Shown here piece by piece: positions 1-8,501 of a DNA stretch of 14,927 bases. The notes below the pieces were generated by a model that was not told where the DNA came from, did no database searches, and worked only from the letters and a program-made list of their open reading frames with translations. The stretch is from Actinomycetota bacterium. GTDB taxonomy: Bacteria > Actinomycetota > Acidimicrobiia > Acidimicrobiales > Ilumatobacteraceae. The stretch spans positions 1 to 14,927 of the forward strand of contig WLKU01000018.1 of assembly GCA_009701105.1 (NCBI GenBank), read 5' to 3'. The first letter of the stretch is position 1; every line of letters begins with the position of its first letter. Position numbers and translations under genes: made by a program.

Positions 1-2
1 AA

Positions 3-245
3 GTGTTTGATCGCGCCGATGAAGTGGTGATTGATCGCGAAGAAAATCGTCACCTCGCTTTCGGACTCGGCATTCATCGTTGTCTTGGATCAAACTTGGC
101 GCGACTTGAGTTGCGAGTAGCCGTTGAGGTGTTTATTGCGCGATTTCCCCAGTTTGACCTAGCAAATGCTGATGCAGTGACGTGGAGCCTTGGCCAAGTG
201 CGTGGCCCACGCAAGTTGCCGGTGCGTATTGTGCAACGCTCGTAA
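3..245 (+). CDS. Cytochrome P450, C-terminal fragment (5' end outside window)
   Basis: This is the last 80 or so residues of a cytochrome P450, a haem-thiolate monooxygenase of the soluble bacterial type. The diagnostic haem-binding loop [10 protein letters not shown] is present, and the axial cysteine is encoded at 81-83. It is followed by the usual L-helix ([19 protein letters not shown]) and a short beta-rich C-terminus. The upstream ENRHLAF stretch matches the normal lead-in to the haem loop. The reading frame is open to the window edge, so the GTG at position 3 is an internal valine and not a start. Substrate cannot be judged from this part, because the substrate-recognition regions lie upstream. 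It ends three bases before the helicase start, so the two may be cotranscribed, although their functions are unrelated. Confidence 0.93.
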   Translation: MFDRADEVVIDREENRHLAFGLGIHRCLGSNLARLELRVAVEVFIARFPQFDLANADAVTWSLGQVRGPRKLPVRIVQRS

Positions 246-248
246 TTA

Positions 249-2468
249 GTGACCAACTCTCAACCCCCACATTCCATCGATCTGGATGGGCTTAACCCCG
301 ATCAACGCGATGCCGTGCTGCACCCAAGCGGCCCATTACTTGTTGTAGCTGGCGCTGGCTCGGGCAAAACTCGCGTACTCACGCAACGCATTGGGCATCT
401 CATTGCAACGGGCACGCACCCGATGCACATCTTGGCAATCACGTTTACCAACAAGGCGTCGCAAGAAATGCGCGAGCGAGTGGCGGCAATTGTTGGGCCA
501 GTGGCCAGGCAGATGTGGGTAAGCACATTCCATGCTGCGTGTGTGCGTATTTTGCGTGCGCAAGCCGAGCACATTGGCTATCCAAAAACATTTTCGATTT
601 ATGATCAGAGCGACTCAACGCGCTTGGTGGGGTATTGCATTCGTGATTTGGGCCTCGACCCAAAGCGTTTTACACCGCGCGGTGTGCAAGCACGCATCAG
701 CCTCTGGAAAAATGAATTGGTTATCCCGCATGATGCAGCATCGTTGGTTGACAACACGATCGACGCAAAGTATGTCGATGTGTATCGCGAATATCAAAAG
801 CGTTTAGAGCGCGCTGGCGCAATGGACTTTGATGACTTGTTGACCAACACGGTGCGGCTGTTTCGCCAACACCCCGACGTATTGCGCACATACCAAGAGC
901 GTTTTAAGCATATTTTGATTGACGAATACCAAGACACCAACATGGCGCAAAACGAGATCGTGCTATTGCTGGGTGCACTGCACCACAACGTGTGTGTGGT
1001 GGGCGACACCGACCAGAGTGTGTATCGCTTTCGCGGAGCTGACTTTCGGAACATCATGCAATTTGAAAATGCGTTTCCCGAAGTAACAACAGTGGTGTTG
1101 GCGCAAAACTATCGCAGCACGCAAACCATTCTGGACGCGGCAAACGCCGTCATCACGAACAATGTTGATCGCAAGCCCAAAGATCTGTGGACCGACTTGG
1201 GCAAGGGTGAAAAAGTTATTCGTTTTTATGCCGACGACGAGTTTGGCGAAGCCAACTGGGTTGTCAATCGGCTCAAAGAGGTGCACGACTCTGAGCATCG
1301 CCCTTGGAGTGATTTTGCGATTTTTTACCGAACCAATGCACAAAGTCGTGTGCTGGAAGAGTCGCTTATCCATCGCGGTGTGACCTACAAAGTGATTGGT
1401 GGCACCAAGTTTTATGATCGCCGCGAAGTGAAAGACGCACTTGCGTATTTGCGATTGTCGTACAACACGCTAGACGAGGTGAGCCTCAAGCGAATTTTGA
1501 ATGTGCCAAAGCGTGGCATTGGTGACACGACCATTGGCAAAGTTGATGTGTATGCCAACGAGTGCGGCATCTCATTTGCTCTTGCACTGCGCAAGGCAGC
1601 CGACGCTGGCGTGGGTGCTGCTGCTCTGCGCGGAATCACAGCATTTAATCAACTGATTGACGAGTGTCAGGCGCTTTTATCTGAAGGCCCAAGCGCGGTA
1701 TTGCGGCACGCACTGAATGCTGGCGGATACATGAGTGAATTGAAGGCCGAAAATACGGTGGAGTCGGCTGGGCGCGAAGAGAACATCAACGAATTGATTG
1801 GTGTTGCTGCCGAATTTACTCAAGTTGACGAATTTCTGGAGCAGGTTGCGCTCGTTGCCGACACCGACCAACTGGATTCGGATAATCACGTCACGTTGAT
1901 GACGTTGCACTCTGCCAAAGGTCTCGAGTTTCCAGTGGTGTTCATCGTCGGTGTGGAGGAAGGAATCTTCCCTCACAACCGAGCGCTCAACGACCCTGTC
2001 GAATTGGAAGAAGAACGGCGACTGGCGTATGTAGGGATCACGCGCGCGAAAGAACAACTCGTGCTCAGTCATGCATGGAGCAGAAGTTTGTATGGATCGA
2101 CTCAGTACAACCCACCGTCCAGATTCTTGAGCGAGATTCCCGACGAGTTGATTCAGCGAGAAGGCAGCGTCGACTCCGGTGCGGACTCCGAGCGGTACAG
2201 CTTTCGTTCGCACGCCGATCGCGGCTATGCGCCGCAGCAACGCCTCAATCGCAACAACACCAATGTTGCGCCTGTATCAACCGCGCAGCAACAAGATGCC
2301 AATCACGGGTTTCGCATTGGTGACGACATCGAGCACCCAACATTTGGCGAAGGTGTGATCATCGAGATTCGTGGCTCGGGTGAAAAAGCGGAGGCAACAA
2401 TTCGTTTCCGATTGGTGGGCACCAAGCACCTCTCGCTGGCGTGGGCCCCGCTCAAAAAATCAAACTAA
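249..2468 (+). CDS. pcrA: UvrD/PcrA-type ATP-dependent 3'-5' DNA helicase
   Basis: Superfamily 1A DNA helicase of 739 residues, the usual length for UvrD/PcrA, acting in nucleotide excision and mismatch repair, fork maintenance and removal of stalled RNA polymerase. The motifs occur in order: Q motif LNPDQRDAV (15-23), Walker A GAGSGKT (35-41), motif Ia ITFTNKA, motif II DEYQDT (from D225), motif III GDTDQSVYRFRGAD (from 252), motif IV QNYRST, motif V TLHSAKGLEFPVVF and motif VI YVGITRAKEQL (about 590-602). The closing 55 residues (FRIGDDIEHPTFGEGVI onward) match the C-terminal Tudor-like element of PcrA/UvrD that contacts RNA polymerase. PcrA usually has GDADQ in motif III; here it is GDTDQ, a mild change. 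The start is GTG, with no clear Shine-Dalgarno and only three bases after the P450 stop, so translation may be coupled. It could equally be named uvrD or uvrD1. Confidence 0.96.
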   Translation: MTNSQPPHSIDLDGLNPDQRDAVLHPSGPLLVVAGAGSGKTRVLTQRIGHLIATGTHPMHILAITFTNKASQEMRERVAAIVGPVARQMWVSTFHAACVRILRAQAEHIGYPKTFSIYDQSDSTRLVGYCIRDLGLDPKRFTPRGVQARISLWKNELVIPHDAASLVDNTIDAKYVDVYREYQKRLERAGAMDFDDLLTNTVRLFRQHPDVLRTYQERFKHILIDEYQDTNMAQNEIVLLLGALHHNVCVVGDTDQSVYRFRGADFRNIMQFENAFPEVTTVVLAQNYRSTQTILDAANAVITNNVDRKPKDLWTDLGKGEKVIRFYADDEFGEANWVVNRLKEVHDSEHRPWSDFAIFYRTNAQSRVLEESLIHRGVTYKVIGGTKFYDRREVKDALAYLRLSYNTLDEVSLKRILNVPKRGIGDTTIGKVDVYANECGISFALALRKAADAGVGAAALRGITAFNQLIDECQALLSEGPSAVLRHALNAGGYMSELKAENTVESAGREENINELIGVAAEFTQVDEFLEQVALVADTDQLDSDNHVTLMTLHSAKGLEFPVVFIVGVEEGIFPHNRALNDPVELEEERRLAYVGITRAKEQLVLSHAWSRSLYGSTQYNPPSRFLSEIPDELIQREGSVDSGADSERYSFRSHADRGYAPQQRLNRNNTNVAPVSTAQQQDANHGFRIGDDIEHPTFGEGVIIEIRGSGEKAEATIRFRLVGTKHLSLAWAPLKKSN

Positions 2469-2489
2469 CAAAAGCTTGTGCTTACGGTT

Positions 2490-2963
2490 TTAATCGTTCA
2501 AATCAATGAGCAGAGTTCTCTGACCTTCGACGATCGGCGTGACATCGCTCGGTTTTTGTAATTGATCAACCTGCAGAGTTCGGCCTTCGCAATCGGTGAA
2601 GGTATGCGATTGTTTGACTTGCGCGACTAAGCATTCCGAACTTCTGTCAGCAGGGTATGCGTAGTACACCTGCCAGCCCTTGAGAGGATCGGTGCCGTTG
2701 TGCTCGATGACGATCGATCGCTTGCCGTTGACGTCACGCAAATCTGGATACAGAATCGGGCCATTTTTAGCGATCGATTCGGCGACGTCGGTGACCTGAC
2801 CCACCACAAAAGTGCGGTCGCCCAGAACCACCTGTCGCTCACTGCGGTTTGTGGCAAATGTCGCCATCAACCACGTGATCCCAAAAAGAACCACAAAAAA
2901 GAGGAGCCCTCCCGCAATTGGCAAAACCGCACGAGCAAGTGGGGAGCGCAGGCGTATTTCCAT
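2490..2963 (-). CDS. Membrane-anchored protein with possible degenerate Rieske-like domain
   Basis: I do not recognise a named family with certainty. From the ATG at 2963 the product has 157 residues: a short basic N-terminus (MEIRLRSPLARAV), one hydrophobic membrane segment (about residues 14-36), then a soluble domain of roughly 115 residues that should lie outside the membrane. That domain has the order GPILYPDLRD, IEHNG, GWQVYYAYP, a lone cysteine (111), a second cysteine in DCEG (125) and a terminal beta strand TLLIDLND. This resembles the beta-sheet order of Rieske proteins, but the two C-x-H pairs that hold the iron-sulphur cluster are absent, so cluster binding is unlikely. That likeness is inference. 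A GTG at 3023 would add 20 polar residues and leave only 26 bases to the divergent gene at 3050, so I prefer the ATG. It converges on the helicase gene with a 21-base gap and no clear terminator. Confidence 0.72.
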   Translation of the reverse strand: MEIRLRSPLARAVLPIAGGLLFFVVLFGITWLMATFATNRSERQVVLGDRTFVVGQVTDVAESIAKNGPILYPDLRDVNGKRSIVIEHNGTDPLKGWQVYYAYPADRSSECLVAQVKQSHTFTDCEGRTLQVDQLQKPSDVTPIVEGQRTLLIDLND

Positions 2964-3049
2964 GCTTCTAGTGTGGCCGATTGGCAAGTGGTATCCGCCG
3001 TTTTGCGGGTTGGAATAGGTCACTGTCGAGGGCGTAAGGTTCTGTAGTC

Positions 3050-3454
3050 GTGAAACGTCCTTACCGAGTTGTTGTGGCCAAGCCAGGCCTAGATGGCCAT
3101 GATCGTGGCGCCAAGACGATCACGCGCGCCCTTCGTGACCACGGCTTTGAAGTGATTTACACGGGTCTGCACCAGTTGCCAGAACAGATTGCCGAAACCG
3201 CACTGCAAGAAGATGTGGACGCTGTTGGGTTGTCGTTGTTGTCTGGTGCGCATCTGACTTTGTTTCCGCGAGTGATGGAAGAACTGCGTGCGCGCGATCT
3301 TGGAGACGTGCTTGTTTTTGGAGGAGGAGTAATTCCTGATGCCGACGCAATTGCGTTGCGCAATCAAGGTGTTGGAGAAATATTTGGGCCAGGAACTTCG
3401 CTCAAAGAAATTGCAACATGGCTTGAGCAAGTGCTCGATGCTCGAGAACAATAA
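3050..3454 (+). CDS. Cobalamin-binding subunit of an acyl-CoA mutase (methylmalonyl-CoA mutase C-terminal domain)
   Basis: Stand-alone B12-binding domain of 134 residues, equal to the C-terminal part of methylmalonyl-CoA mutase and to the small subunits of two-part mutases. It holds adenosylcobalamin while a separate catalytic chain rearranges methylmalonyl-CoA to succinyl-CoA, or isobutyryl-CoA to butyryl-CoA. The cobalamin signature is complete: KPGLDGHDRGAK with D15, H17 (lower axial ligand) and G20, then SLLSGAH (62-68) and GGGVIPD (91-97), in the expected Rossmann-like order. The start is GTG with AAGG ten bases upstream (3036-3039), and a possible TAAGGT -10 element lies at 3035-3040. 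No catalytic mutase chain is visible in the window, so its partner must be encoded elsewhere. The position 41 bases before sucC suggests it feeds succinyl-CoA into that step. Which mutase it serves cannot be settled here. Confidence 0.9.
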   Translation: MKRPYRVVVAKPGLDGHDRGAKTITRALRDHGFEVIYTGLHQLPEQIAETALQEDVDAVGLSLLSGAHLTLFPRVMEELRARDLGDVLVFGGGVIPDADAIALRNQGVGEIFGPGTSLKEIATWLEQVLDAREQ

Positions 3455-3495
3455 ACGCAAGAACTACAAACGCGATAATTAATGAAAGTAGAGCA

Positions 3496-4641
3496 ATGGA
3501 TCTTTTTGAATATCAAGGCAAACAGTATTTTGCCAAGTACAACATCCCGGTATCTGCAGGTGGAGTAGCAACAACTGTCGATGAAGCCGTATCGGTTGCA
3601 TTGACTGCAAAGTACCCAGTTGTGGTGAAAGCTCAGGTACAAGTTGGTGGACGCGGCAAAGCTGGCGGAATCAAATTGGCCAATGACGAAGCCGAAGTGC
3701 GCTTGCACGCCAAAAATATTTTGGGCATGGACATCAAGGGCCATGTTGTGAAGCGCGTGTGGGTAGAACACGCATCGGATATTGCCGAAGAGTATTACGC
3801 GTCGTTCACACTCGATCGCGCAGCAAAGCAACACTTGTTGATGTTGAGTGCCCAAGGTGGTGTCGAGATTGAAGATGTTGCCGCAAAAGATCCAACTGCA
3901 ATTGTCAAGTTGCACATCAACCCAATTGATGGGCTCTCACTCGCAACTGCGCATCGTGCATGTGTCGACGCCAAGATTCCTGCCAAAGCACTCGACGGCG
4001 TGGCCGACATGCTCGTCAAGTTGTACAACTGTTTCACTCAAGGCGACTGTGACTTGGCAGAGATCAATCCATTGATTTTGAAACCAACCGGCGAGATCCA
4101 CGCGCTCGATGCCAAAGTGTCGCTGGATGTCAATGCATCGTTCAGGCATCCAGAGTGGGCCGAATATGCAGCAACCGAAGAGTTGGATGCACGCGAGCAA
4201 CTTGCACGCGAAAAAAATCTGCAATACATCGGTTTGGACGGCACGGTTGGCATCATCGCCAATGGTGCAGGTTTGGCAATGAGCACACTCGATGTTGTTA
4301 ATCAGGTTGGTGGATCGGCTGCAAACTTCCTTGACATCGGTGGCGGCGCAAATGCCGAGTTGATGACGGCAGCGCTTGAAGTGATCAACTCTGACCCCAA
4401 GGTCAAGAGTATTTTGATCAATATTTTTGGTGGCATCACCCGTGGTGAAGAAGTTGCCAAGGGAATCGTTGAGGCAGTGAAGCGAGTTGCCTTGCGCGCA
4501 CCAATTGTTATTCGTCTCGATGGCACGAATGCCGACGAAGGTCGAAAGATCCTTGCTGATGCGGGAATTCCCGAATCACAACTCACCAGTCGACCAACAA
4601 TGCTCGAAGCCGCTCGCGCCGCTGTCGAGATGGCCAAGTAG
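3496..4641 (+). CDS. sucC: Succinyl-CoA synthetase, beta subunit (ADP-forming type)
   Basis: Beta subunit of succinyl-CoA synthetase, the TCA-cycle enzyme that interconverts succinyl-CoA, ADP (or GDP) and phosphate with succinate, CoA and nucleoside triphosphate. It has 381 residues; the family is about 385-400. The N-terminal ATP-grasp fold starts [15 protein letters not shown], with K45 and the glycine-rich loop GGRGKAGG (51-58), and the metal-binding part is AEINPLIL (188-195) with D205. The C-terminal CoA-ligase domain has [10 protein letters not shown] (277-286), [16 protein letters not shown] (309-323) and [14 protein letters not shown]. The first methionine begins the canonical N-terminus, which fixes the start; a weak purine-rich stretch (GAAAGTAGAG) precedes it. 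The gene runs into sucD with an 11-base gap and belongs to the same transcription unit. Confidence 0.98.
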   Translation: MDLFEYQGKQYFAKYNIPVSAGGVATTVDEAVSVALTAKYPVVVKAQVQVGGRGKAGGIKLANDEAEVRLHAKNILGMDIKGHVVKRVWVEHASDIAEEYYASFTLDRAAKQHLLMLSAQGGVEIEDVAAKDPTAIVKLHINPIDGLSLATAHRACVDAKIPAKALDGVADMLVKLYNCFTQGDCDLAEINPLILKPTGEIHALDAKVSLDVNASFRHPEWAEYAATEELDAREQLAREKNLQYIGLDGTVGIIANGAGLAMSTLDVVNQVGGSAANFLDIGGGANAELMTAALEVINSDPKVKSILINIFGGITRGEEVAKGIVEAVKRVALRAPIVIRLDGTNADEGRKILADAGIPESQLTSRPTMLEAARAAVEMAK

Positions 4642-4645
4642 GAGA
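4640..4645 (+). promoter_or_regulatory. Strong Shine-Dalgarno for sucD, overlapping the sucC stop
   Basis: AGGAGA lies seven bases before the sucD ATG, and its first two bases are the last two of the sucC TAG stop. This is the best ribosome binding site in the plus-strand carbon block. It fixes the sucD start and should keep output of the two subunits matched. Confidence 0.8.
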
Positions 4646-4652
4646 ACGAATC

Positions 4653-5555
4653 ATGGCAATTTTTGTAGATCAAAATACGAAAGTCATTGTGCAGGGTTTG
4701 ACGGGAGGCCAAGGGCGTTTTCATGGCCTGCGCAACAAGGCATACGGCACCCAAGTTGTTGGTGGTGTCACGCCAGGAAAAGCCGGACAAGACGTAGAGG
4801 GAATTCCTGTGTTTGATTCGGTCGCCGATGCTGTTGCGGCTACAGGAGCAAACGCATCGTTCATTGCAGTGCCACCAAAAGCGGCACCAGCAGCAATTCT
4901 TGAAGCAGCCCGCGCAGGAATTGGTTTTGTTGTCTGCATCACCGAGGGTGTGCCGGCGCAAGACGAAGCTCGCGTGTTTGCCACGCTGCAGCGTGACTAT
5001 CCCGCCACGCGGTTGCTCGGCCCAAACTGCCCAGGAATTATTAGCCCGGGTAAATGCAACATCGGAATTACTGCAGGCGAAATTGCGCAACTGCCAAGTG
5101 CGAGCGGACCGAACGTTGGAATTGTTTCTCGCTCTGGAACTCTCACGTATCAAGCGCTCTACGAGTTGAAGCAGCAGGGCATCGGTGTCAGCACATGTGT
5201 CGGTATTGGTGGTGACCCAGTGCCAGGCACTTCGTTTGTCGACTGCCTCGCACAGTTTCAGGCAGATCCTGAAACACATGCAATCATCATGATTGGCGAG
5301 ATCGGTGGTTCAGCCGAGGAAGAAGCTGCAGAGTTCATCACCAATCATGTGACCAAGCCGATGAGCGCATACATCGCAGGTGTAACTGCGCCTGCCGGCA
5401 AAAAGATGGGCCATGCTGGCGCCATTGTGTCCGGTGGCAAGGGCACGGCACAGGGAAAGATGGACGCATTGCGCGCGGCTGGCGTGCAGATTGGTTTGAA
5501 TCCAACCGAAGCCGGAATACTCATGGCGGAGATCGTTCGGACAATACGCTCTTAG
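4653..5555 (+). CDS. sucD: Succinyl-CoA synthetase, alpha subunit
   Basis: Alpha subunit of succinyl-CoA synthetase, which binds CoA and carries the phosphohistidine intermediate. The 300-residue length is typical of the family. The N-terminal CoA-binding Rossmann domain has [14 protein letters not shown] (11-24) and [10 protein letters not shown] (36-45), then ITEGVP (96-101) and the ligase signature [11 protein letters not shown] (123-133). The C-terminal domain has SRSGTLTYQ (159-167), [12 protein letters not shown] (185-196), [15 protein letters not shown] and the active-site loop [17 protein letters not shown], with H254 as the residue expected to be phosphorylated. All catalytic residues I can check are present. 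The stop codon lies three bases before the acyltransferase start, so that gene probably shares its mRNA. Confidence 0.98.
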   Translation: MAIFVDQNTKVIVQGLTGGQGRFHGLRNKAYGTQVVGGVTPGKAGQDVEGIPVFDSVADAVAATGANASFIAVPPKAAPAAILEAARAGIGFVVCITEGVPAQDEARVFATLQRDYPATRLLGPNCPGIISPGKCNIGITAGEIAQLPSASGPNVGIVSRSGTLTYQALYELKQQGIGVSTCVGIGGDPVPGTSFVDCLAQFQADPETHAIIMIGEIGGSAEEEAAEFITNHVTKPMSAYIAGVTAPAGKKMGHAGAIVSGGKGTAQGKMDALRAAGVQIGLNPTEAGILMAEIVRTIRS

Positions 5556-5558
5556 TAA

Positions 5559-7484
5559 ATGAATCGCGAACAATCATTGAGGTATCTGCCAGGCCTTGAC
5601 GGTCTGCGTGCGGTCGCGGTAATCGCTGTGATTTTGTATCACGCTAATAAGAGTTGGCTGAGTGGTGGCTTCCTCGGCGTCGAAGTATTTTTTGTCATCA
5701 GCGGTTATTTGATCACGATGCTGCTGATTAATGAGTCACAGGAAAATGAAAAGATCAATTTCAGAGCGTTCTGGATACGTCGAGCGCGAAGGTTGTTACC
5801 TGCATTATGGACTCTTCTGATTGGTGTCACGACGTATTGCGCATTGTTCGAGCGCGACACGCTTGGAAACCTGCGCGGCGATGTCATAGCTGCAGTTGTT
5901 TATGGCTTCAACTGGTTTCAGATCTGGGTTGGCACCTCATATTTCAGCGCATTTGGTTTTGTGCCGCTTCGACACCTGTGGTCGCTGGCAGTTGAAGAGC
6001 AGTTTTATTTGGTGTGGCCGGTATTGATTGCTGTAGTGCTCAAGGTATTTGGCCGTAAACCATTGCTGTTGGGGACTCTGTTTTTTGCCGCATCCATTGC
6101 GGTATCCATCTATGTTGCAAAAACGTTTGAGCCTGGTGCAAGTGGTTCGGTGCTTGAAACTCCAGATCATTACATTGCAATCTTTGGGCATGCTGTTTCA
6201 AAAGTAGATTTTTTATTTTTGGGCACACTTGGACGATCGGGTGGTTTGCTGATTGGCTCCGCACTAGCTTTTTGGTGGAAGCCTTCAATGTTTAATAACG
6301 ATCACCCAACGTCAGAGCGCCACATTGTGTCTGTTGTTGGGTGGGTGGGCGTACTTGGGCTTGGCGCAATGTTGTGGAATTTCCACGATGTCGTTGAAGG
6401 TGGCGTCGATGGCGGCACGAGTGGCTACGCGCCGTTATTCCAAGGTGGTTTTCTTCTTGTTGGGCTTGCGAGTATCGCAATCATTGCGGCGGCGGTGCAC
6501 CCACACACGTTGTTGGCAACACGAGTCCTTGGTAACCCAATATTGGTGTACATCGGTCAGCGGTCGTATGGCCTGTACCTATTTCATTGGCCGATCTTTC
6601 AGTTTTATCGACAATTTGCTGGTCGGGGGCTCAACGTCATCGAGTTCGTATTGCTGTTTGCACTTGCACTTGTCGTTACCGAAGTTTCATATCGGTTCAT
6701 TGAGATGCCAGTGCGCTCTGGAGGCCTTCGTGAAGCGTGGGGCAAGTTTCGCCATTCACGACTCGAGTCGGACAGGGAAAAACGACAGGGCATCATTGCC
6801 ATTGGCGTCGTTGTTGCAGTCGTACCAATTTTTGCATTGGTGAGCCTCGCAACTGCACAAGTCAAGTTGGACGACATCGGTCAGAGCCTTGCCGACGGAG
6901 AGAGCGGTGTTGTCAATGTGATGTCAAGTACGACTACGGTCGCCGCAAGCCAGACCACTGTTGCTGGCATTACTTCTGATACCTCGGTGAATGCACCGCA
7001 AACAACCACACTGGATGGACAGGTCATCGAGATTATTGCAATAGGCGACTCGGTGATGCTCGGTGCTGCCAACGTGCTCACCGAACGCGGAATCACGGTA
7101 GATGCGCTGAAGAGCAGACCATTTCGTCAGGCACTCGAGATTGGTAATTACCTCAAGTCGGTAAATCGGCTTGGCGAGATTGTGATTATTCACCTCGGCA
7201 CAAATAACTATGTTGATCAAAAGACATTGGATGAGATCATGGTTCCCTTGGCCGATGTAGACACCGTTGTGTTTGTGACAAATCATGTGCCAAGCAAAAA
7301 GTGGGAAGAACCAAACAACCTGTTGCTTCGTTCTATGCCCGACCAATATGGCAATGTCAAGATCCTTGACTGGTACACAATTGCAGTAGCGCATCCAGAA
7401 TATTTATATGGAGACAAAATTCACCTCAACCCAGAAGGTCAGGCTGTGTATGCCGACCTGATCATGCAAGCAATAGGAAAGTAG
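5559..7484 (+). CDS. Membrane acyltransferase-3 fused to SGNH hydrolase domain (OafA/OatA-like)
   Basis: A 641-residue, two-domain envelope enzyme. Residues 1 to about 430 form an acyltransferase-3 membrane domain with about ten hydrophobic segments: [21 protein letters not shown] with the family histidine H28, [47 protein letters not shown] with E146/E147, and [12 protein letters not shown]. After the last membrane segment comes a Ser/Thr-rich linker (about 450-485). The SGNH domain (about 490-641) has GDSVM with nucleophile S498, HLGTNN (545-550) and DKIH with D619 and H622, so the hydrolase triad looks intact. Such fusions O-acetylate sugars: the membrane part passes acetyl across the bilayer and the SGNH part transfers it to peptidoglycan, O-antigen or another surface glycan. 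The actual acceptor cannot be read from sequence. The ATG follows the sucD stop by three bases with no clear Shine-Dalgarno, suggesting coupled translation. Its place between sucD and mdh is unusual. Confidence 0.93.
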   Translation: MNREQSLRYLPGLDGLRAVAVIAVILYHANKSWLSGGFLGVEVFFVISGYLITMLLINESQENEKINFRAFWIRRARRLLPALWTLLIGVTTYCALFERDTLGNLRGDVIAAVVYGFNWFQIWVGTSYFSAFGFVPLRHLWSLAVEEQFYLVWPVLIAVVLKVFGRKPLLLGTLFFAASIAVSIYVAKTFEPGASGSVLETPDHYIAIFGHAVSKVDFLFLGTLGRSGGLLIGSALAFWWKPSMFNNDHPTSERHIVSVVGWVGVLGLGAMLWNFHDVVEGGVDGGTSGYAPLFQGGFLLVGLASIAIIAAAVHPHTLLATRVLGNPILVYIGQRSYGLYLFHWPIFQFYRQFAGRGLNVIEFVLLFALALVVTEVSYRFIEMPVRSGGLREAWGKFRHSRLESDREKRQGIIAIGVVVAVVPIFALVSLATAQVKLDDIGQSLADGESGVVNVMSSTTTVAASQTTVAGITSDTSVNAPQTTTLDGQVIEIIAIGDSVMLGAANVLTERGITVDALKSRPFRQALEIGNYLKSVNRLGEIVIIHLGTNNYVDQKTLDEIMVPLADVDTVVFVTNHVPSKKWEEPNNLLLRSMPDQYGNVKILDWYTIAVAHPEYLYGDKIHLNPEGQAVYADLIMQAIGK

Positions 7485-7494
7485 TGTTTCAGTC

Positions 7495-8493
7495 ATGACA
7501 TCTTCAGCAAAATCACCAGTACGAGTAACTGTTACCGGAGCAGCCGGACAAATTGGATACAGCCTGCTGTTTCGAATTGCATCGGGCGCAATGCTTGGTG
7601 CTGATACTCCAGTGATTTTGCAATTGCTTGAAGTAACTCCTGCACTTGGTGCGCTTGGCGGAGTGAAAATGGAGTTGGACGACTGTGCGTTTCCAAACCT
7701 CGTCGACGTAGTGATGACCGACGACCCAAACATTGCGTTTGGTGACACTGATATTGCCTTGCTCGTTGGTGCGATGCCACGCAAGGAAGGCATGGAGCGC
7801 AGTGATTTGCTGTCGGCAAATGGTGGCATCTTTAAGCCTCAGGGTGCGGCCATCAGCGCCAATGCCAAGAAGAACATCAAAGTGTTGGTCGTTGGTAACC
7901 CAGCCAACACCAATGCCGCAATTGCAATGCATAATGCCAAGAACATTGACCCACGTCAGTTCACTGCCATGACACGCCTCGACCACAATCGCGCGATTAG
8001 TCAGTTGGCACAACGCGTTGGGCGCCCTGTTTCATCAATTAAAAAGATGACCATCTGGGGTAATCATTCGACGACACAGTACCCAGACTTGTTTCATTGC
8101 GAAGTTGACGGCAAGAATGCTGCACAACTCGTCAATGATCAGACATGGGTTGAAGAAACGTATATTCCAACGGTTGCAAAGCGCGGCGCAGCAGTGATCA
8201 AGGCTCGCGGATCTTCGTCGGCAGCAAGTGCAGCGAATGCGGCAGTAGACCATATTCGTTCATGGGTGTTAGGGACACCGGCTGGCGACTGGGTTTCCAT
8301 GTCGGTGCCATCCGACGGTAGCTACGGCGTACCGCAAGGCGTGATGTCATCTTTTCCTTGCGTTTGCGAAAATGGTGAGTACAAAATTGTGCAAGGCCTC
8401 GAGATTGATGCGTTTAGCCGCACACGTATTGACGCCTCTGTTGCCGAACTCATCGAAGAGCGCGATGCTGTGCGAGAGCTTGGCTTGATCTAA
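7495..8493 (+). CDS. mdh: NAD-dependent malate dehydrogenase
   Basis: Malate dehydrogenase, which interconverts malate and oxaloacetate with NAD in the TCA cycle. It has 332 residues and belongs to the longer MDH type found in actinobacteria and cytosolic eukaryotic enzymes. The dinucleotide-binding loop is [13 protein letters not shown] (14-26). Substrate arginines R96 and R102 lie in [22 protein letters not shown] (133-140) holds the cofactor-side asparagine, LDHNR gives D163 and R166, and IWGNHS gives the catalytic histidine H191. The mobile-loop residue after R96 is lysine with nearby M100, a pattern consistent with malate rather than lactate. AGGAAA at 7475-7480 could be a distant Shine-Dalgarno, and the gene follows the acyltransferase stop by ten bases. 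It converges on the peptidase gene with eight bases between stops. Confidence 0.97.
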   Translation: MTSSAKSPVRVTVTGAAGQIGYSLLFRIASGAMLGADTPVILQLLEVTPALGALGGVKMELDDCAFPNLVDVVMTDDPNIAFGDTDIALLVGAMPRKEGMERSDLLSANGGIFKPQGAAISANAKKNIKVLVVGNPANTNAAIAMHNAKNIDPRQFTAMTRLDHNRAISQLAQRVGRPVSSIKKMTIWGNHSTTQYPDLFHCEVDGKNAAQLVNDQTWVEETYIPTVAKRGAAVIKARGSSSAASAANAAVDHIRSWVLGTPAGDWVSMSVPSDGSYGVPQGVMSSFPCVCENGEYKIVQGLEIDAFSRTRIDASVAELIEERDAVRELGLI

Positions 8494-8501
8494 AACTTGA
8501 G

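Noticed and set aside
2469..2489. Possible bidirectional terminator between the helicase and the convergent membrane-protein gene (AAGC-TTGT-GCTT with nearby T-run).
   Set aside because: The stem has only four pairs, and the T-run is separated from it by ACGG; too weak to call.
3425..3436. Inverted repeat GAGCA-AG-TGCTC near the end of the cobalamin-binding subunit gene.
   Set aside because: Five pairs with a two-base loop inside coding sequence and no T-run; not credible as a terminator or an operator.
4302..5279. Long minus-strand open frame of 325 codons opposite sucC and sucD.
   Set aside because: It lies wholly antisense to two genes with intact family motifs, has a Cys/Arg/Ser-rich composition typical of shadow frames, and shows no recognisable domain.
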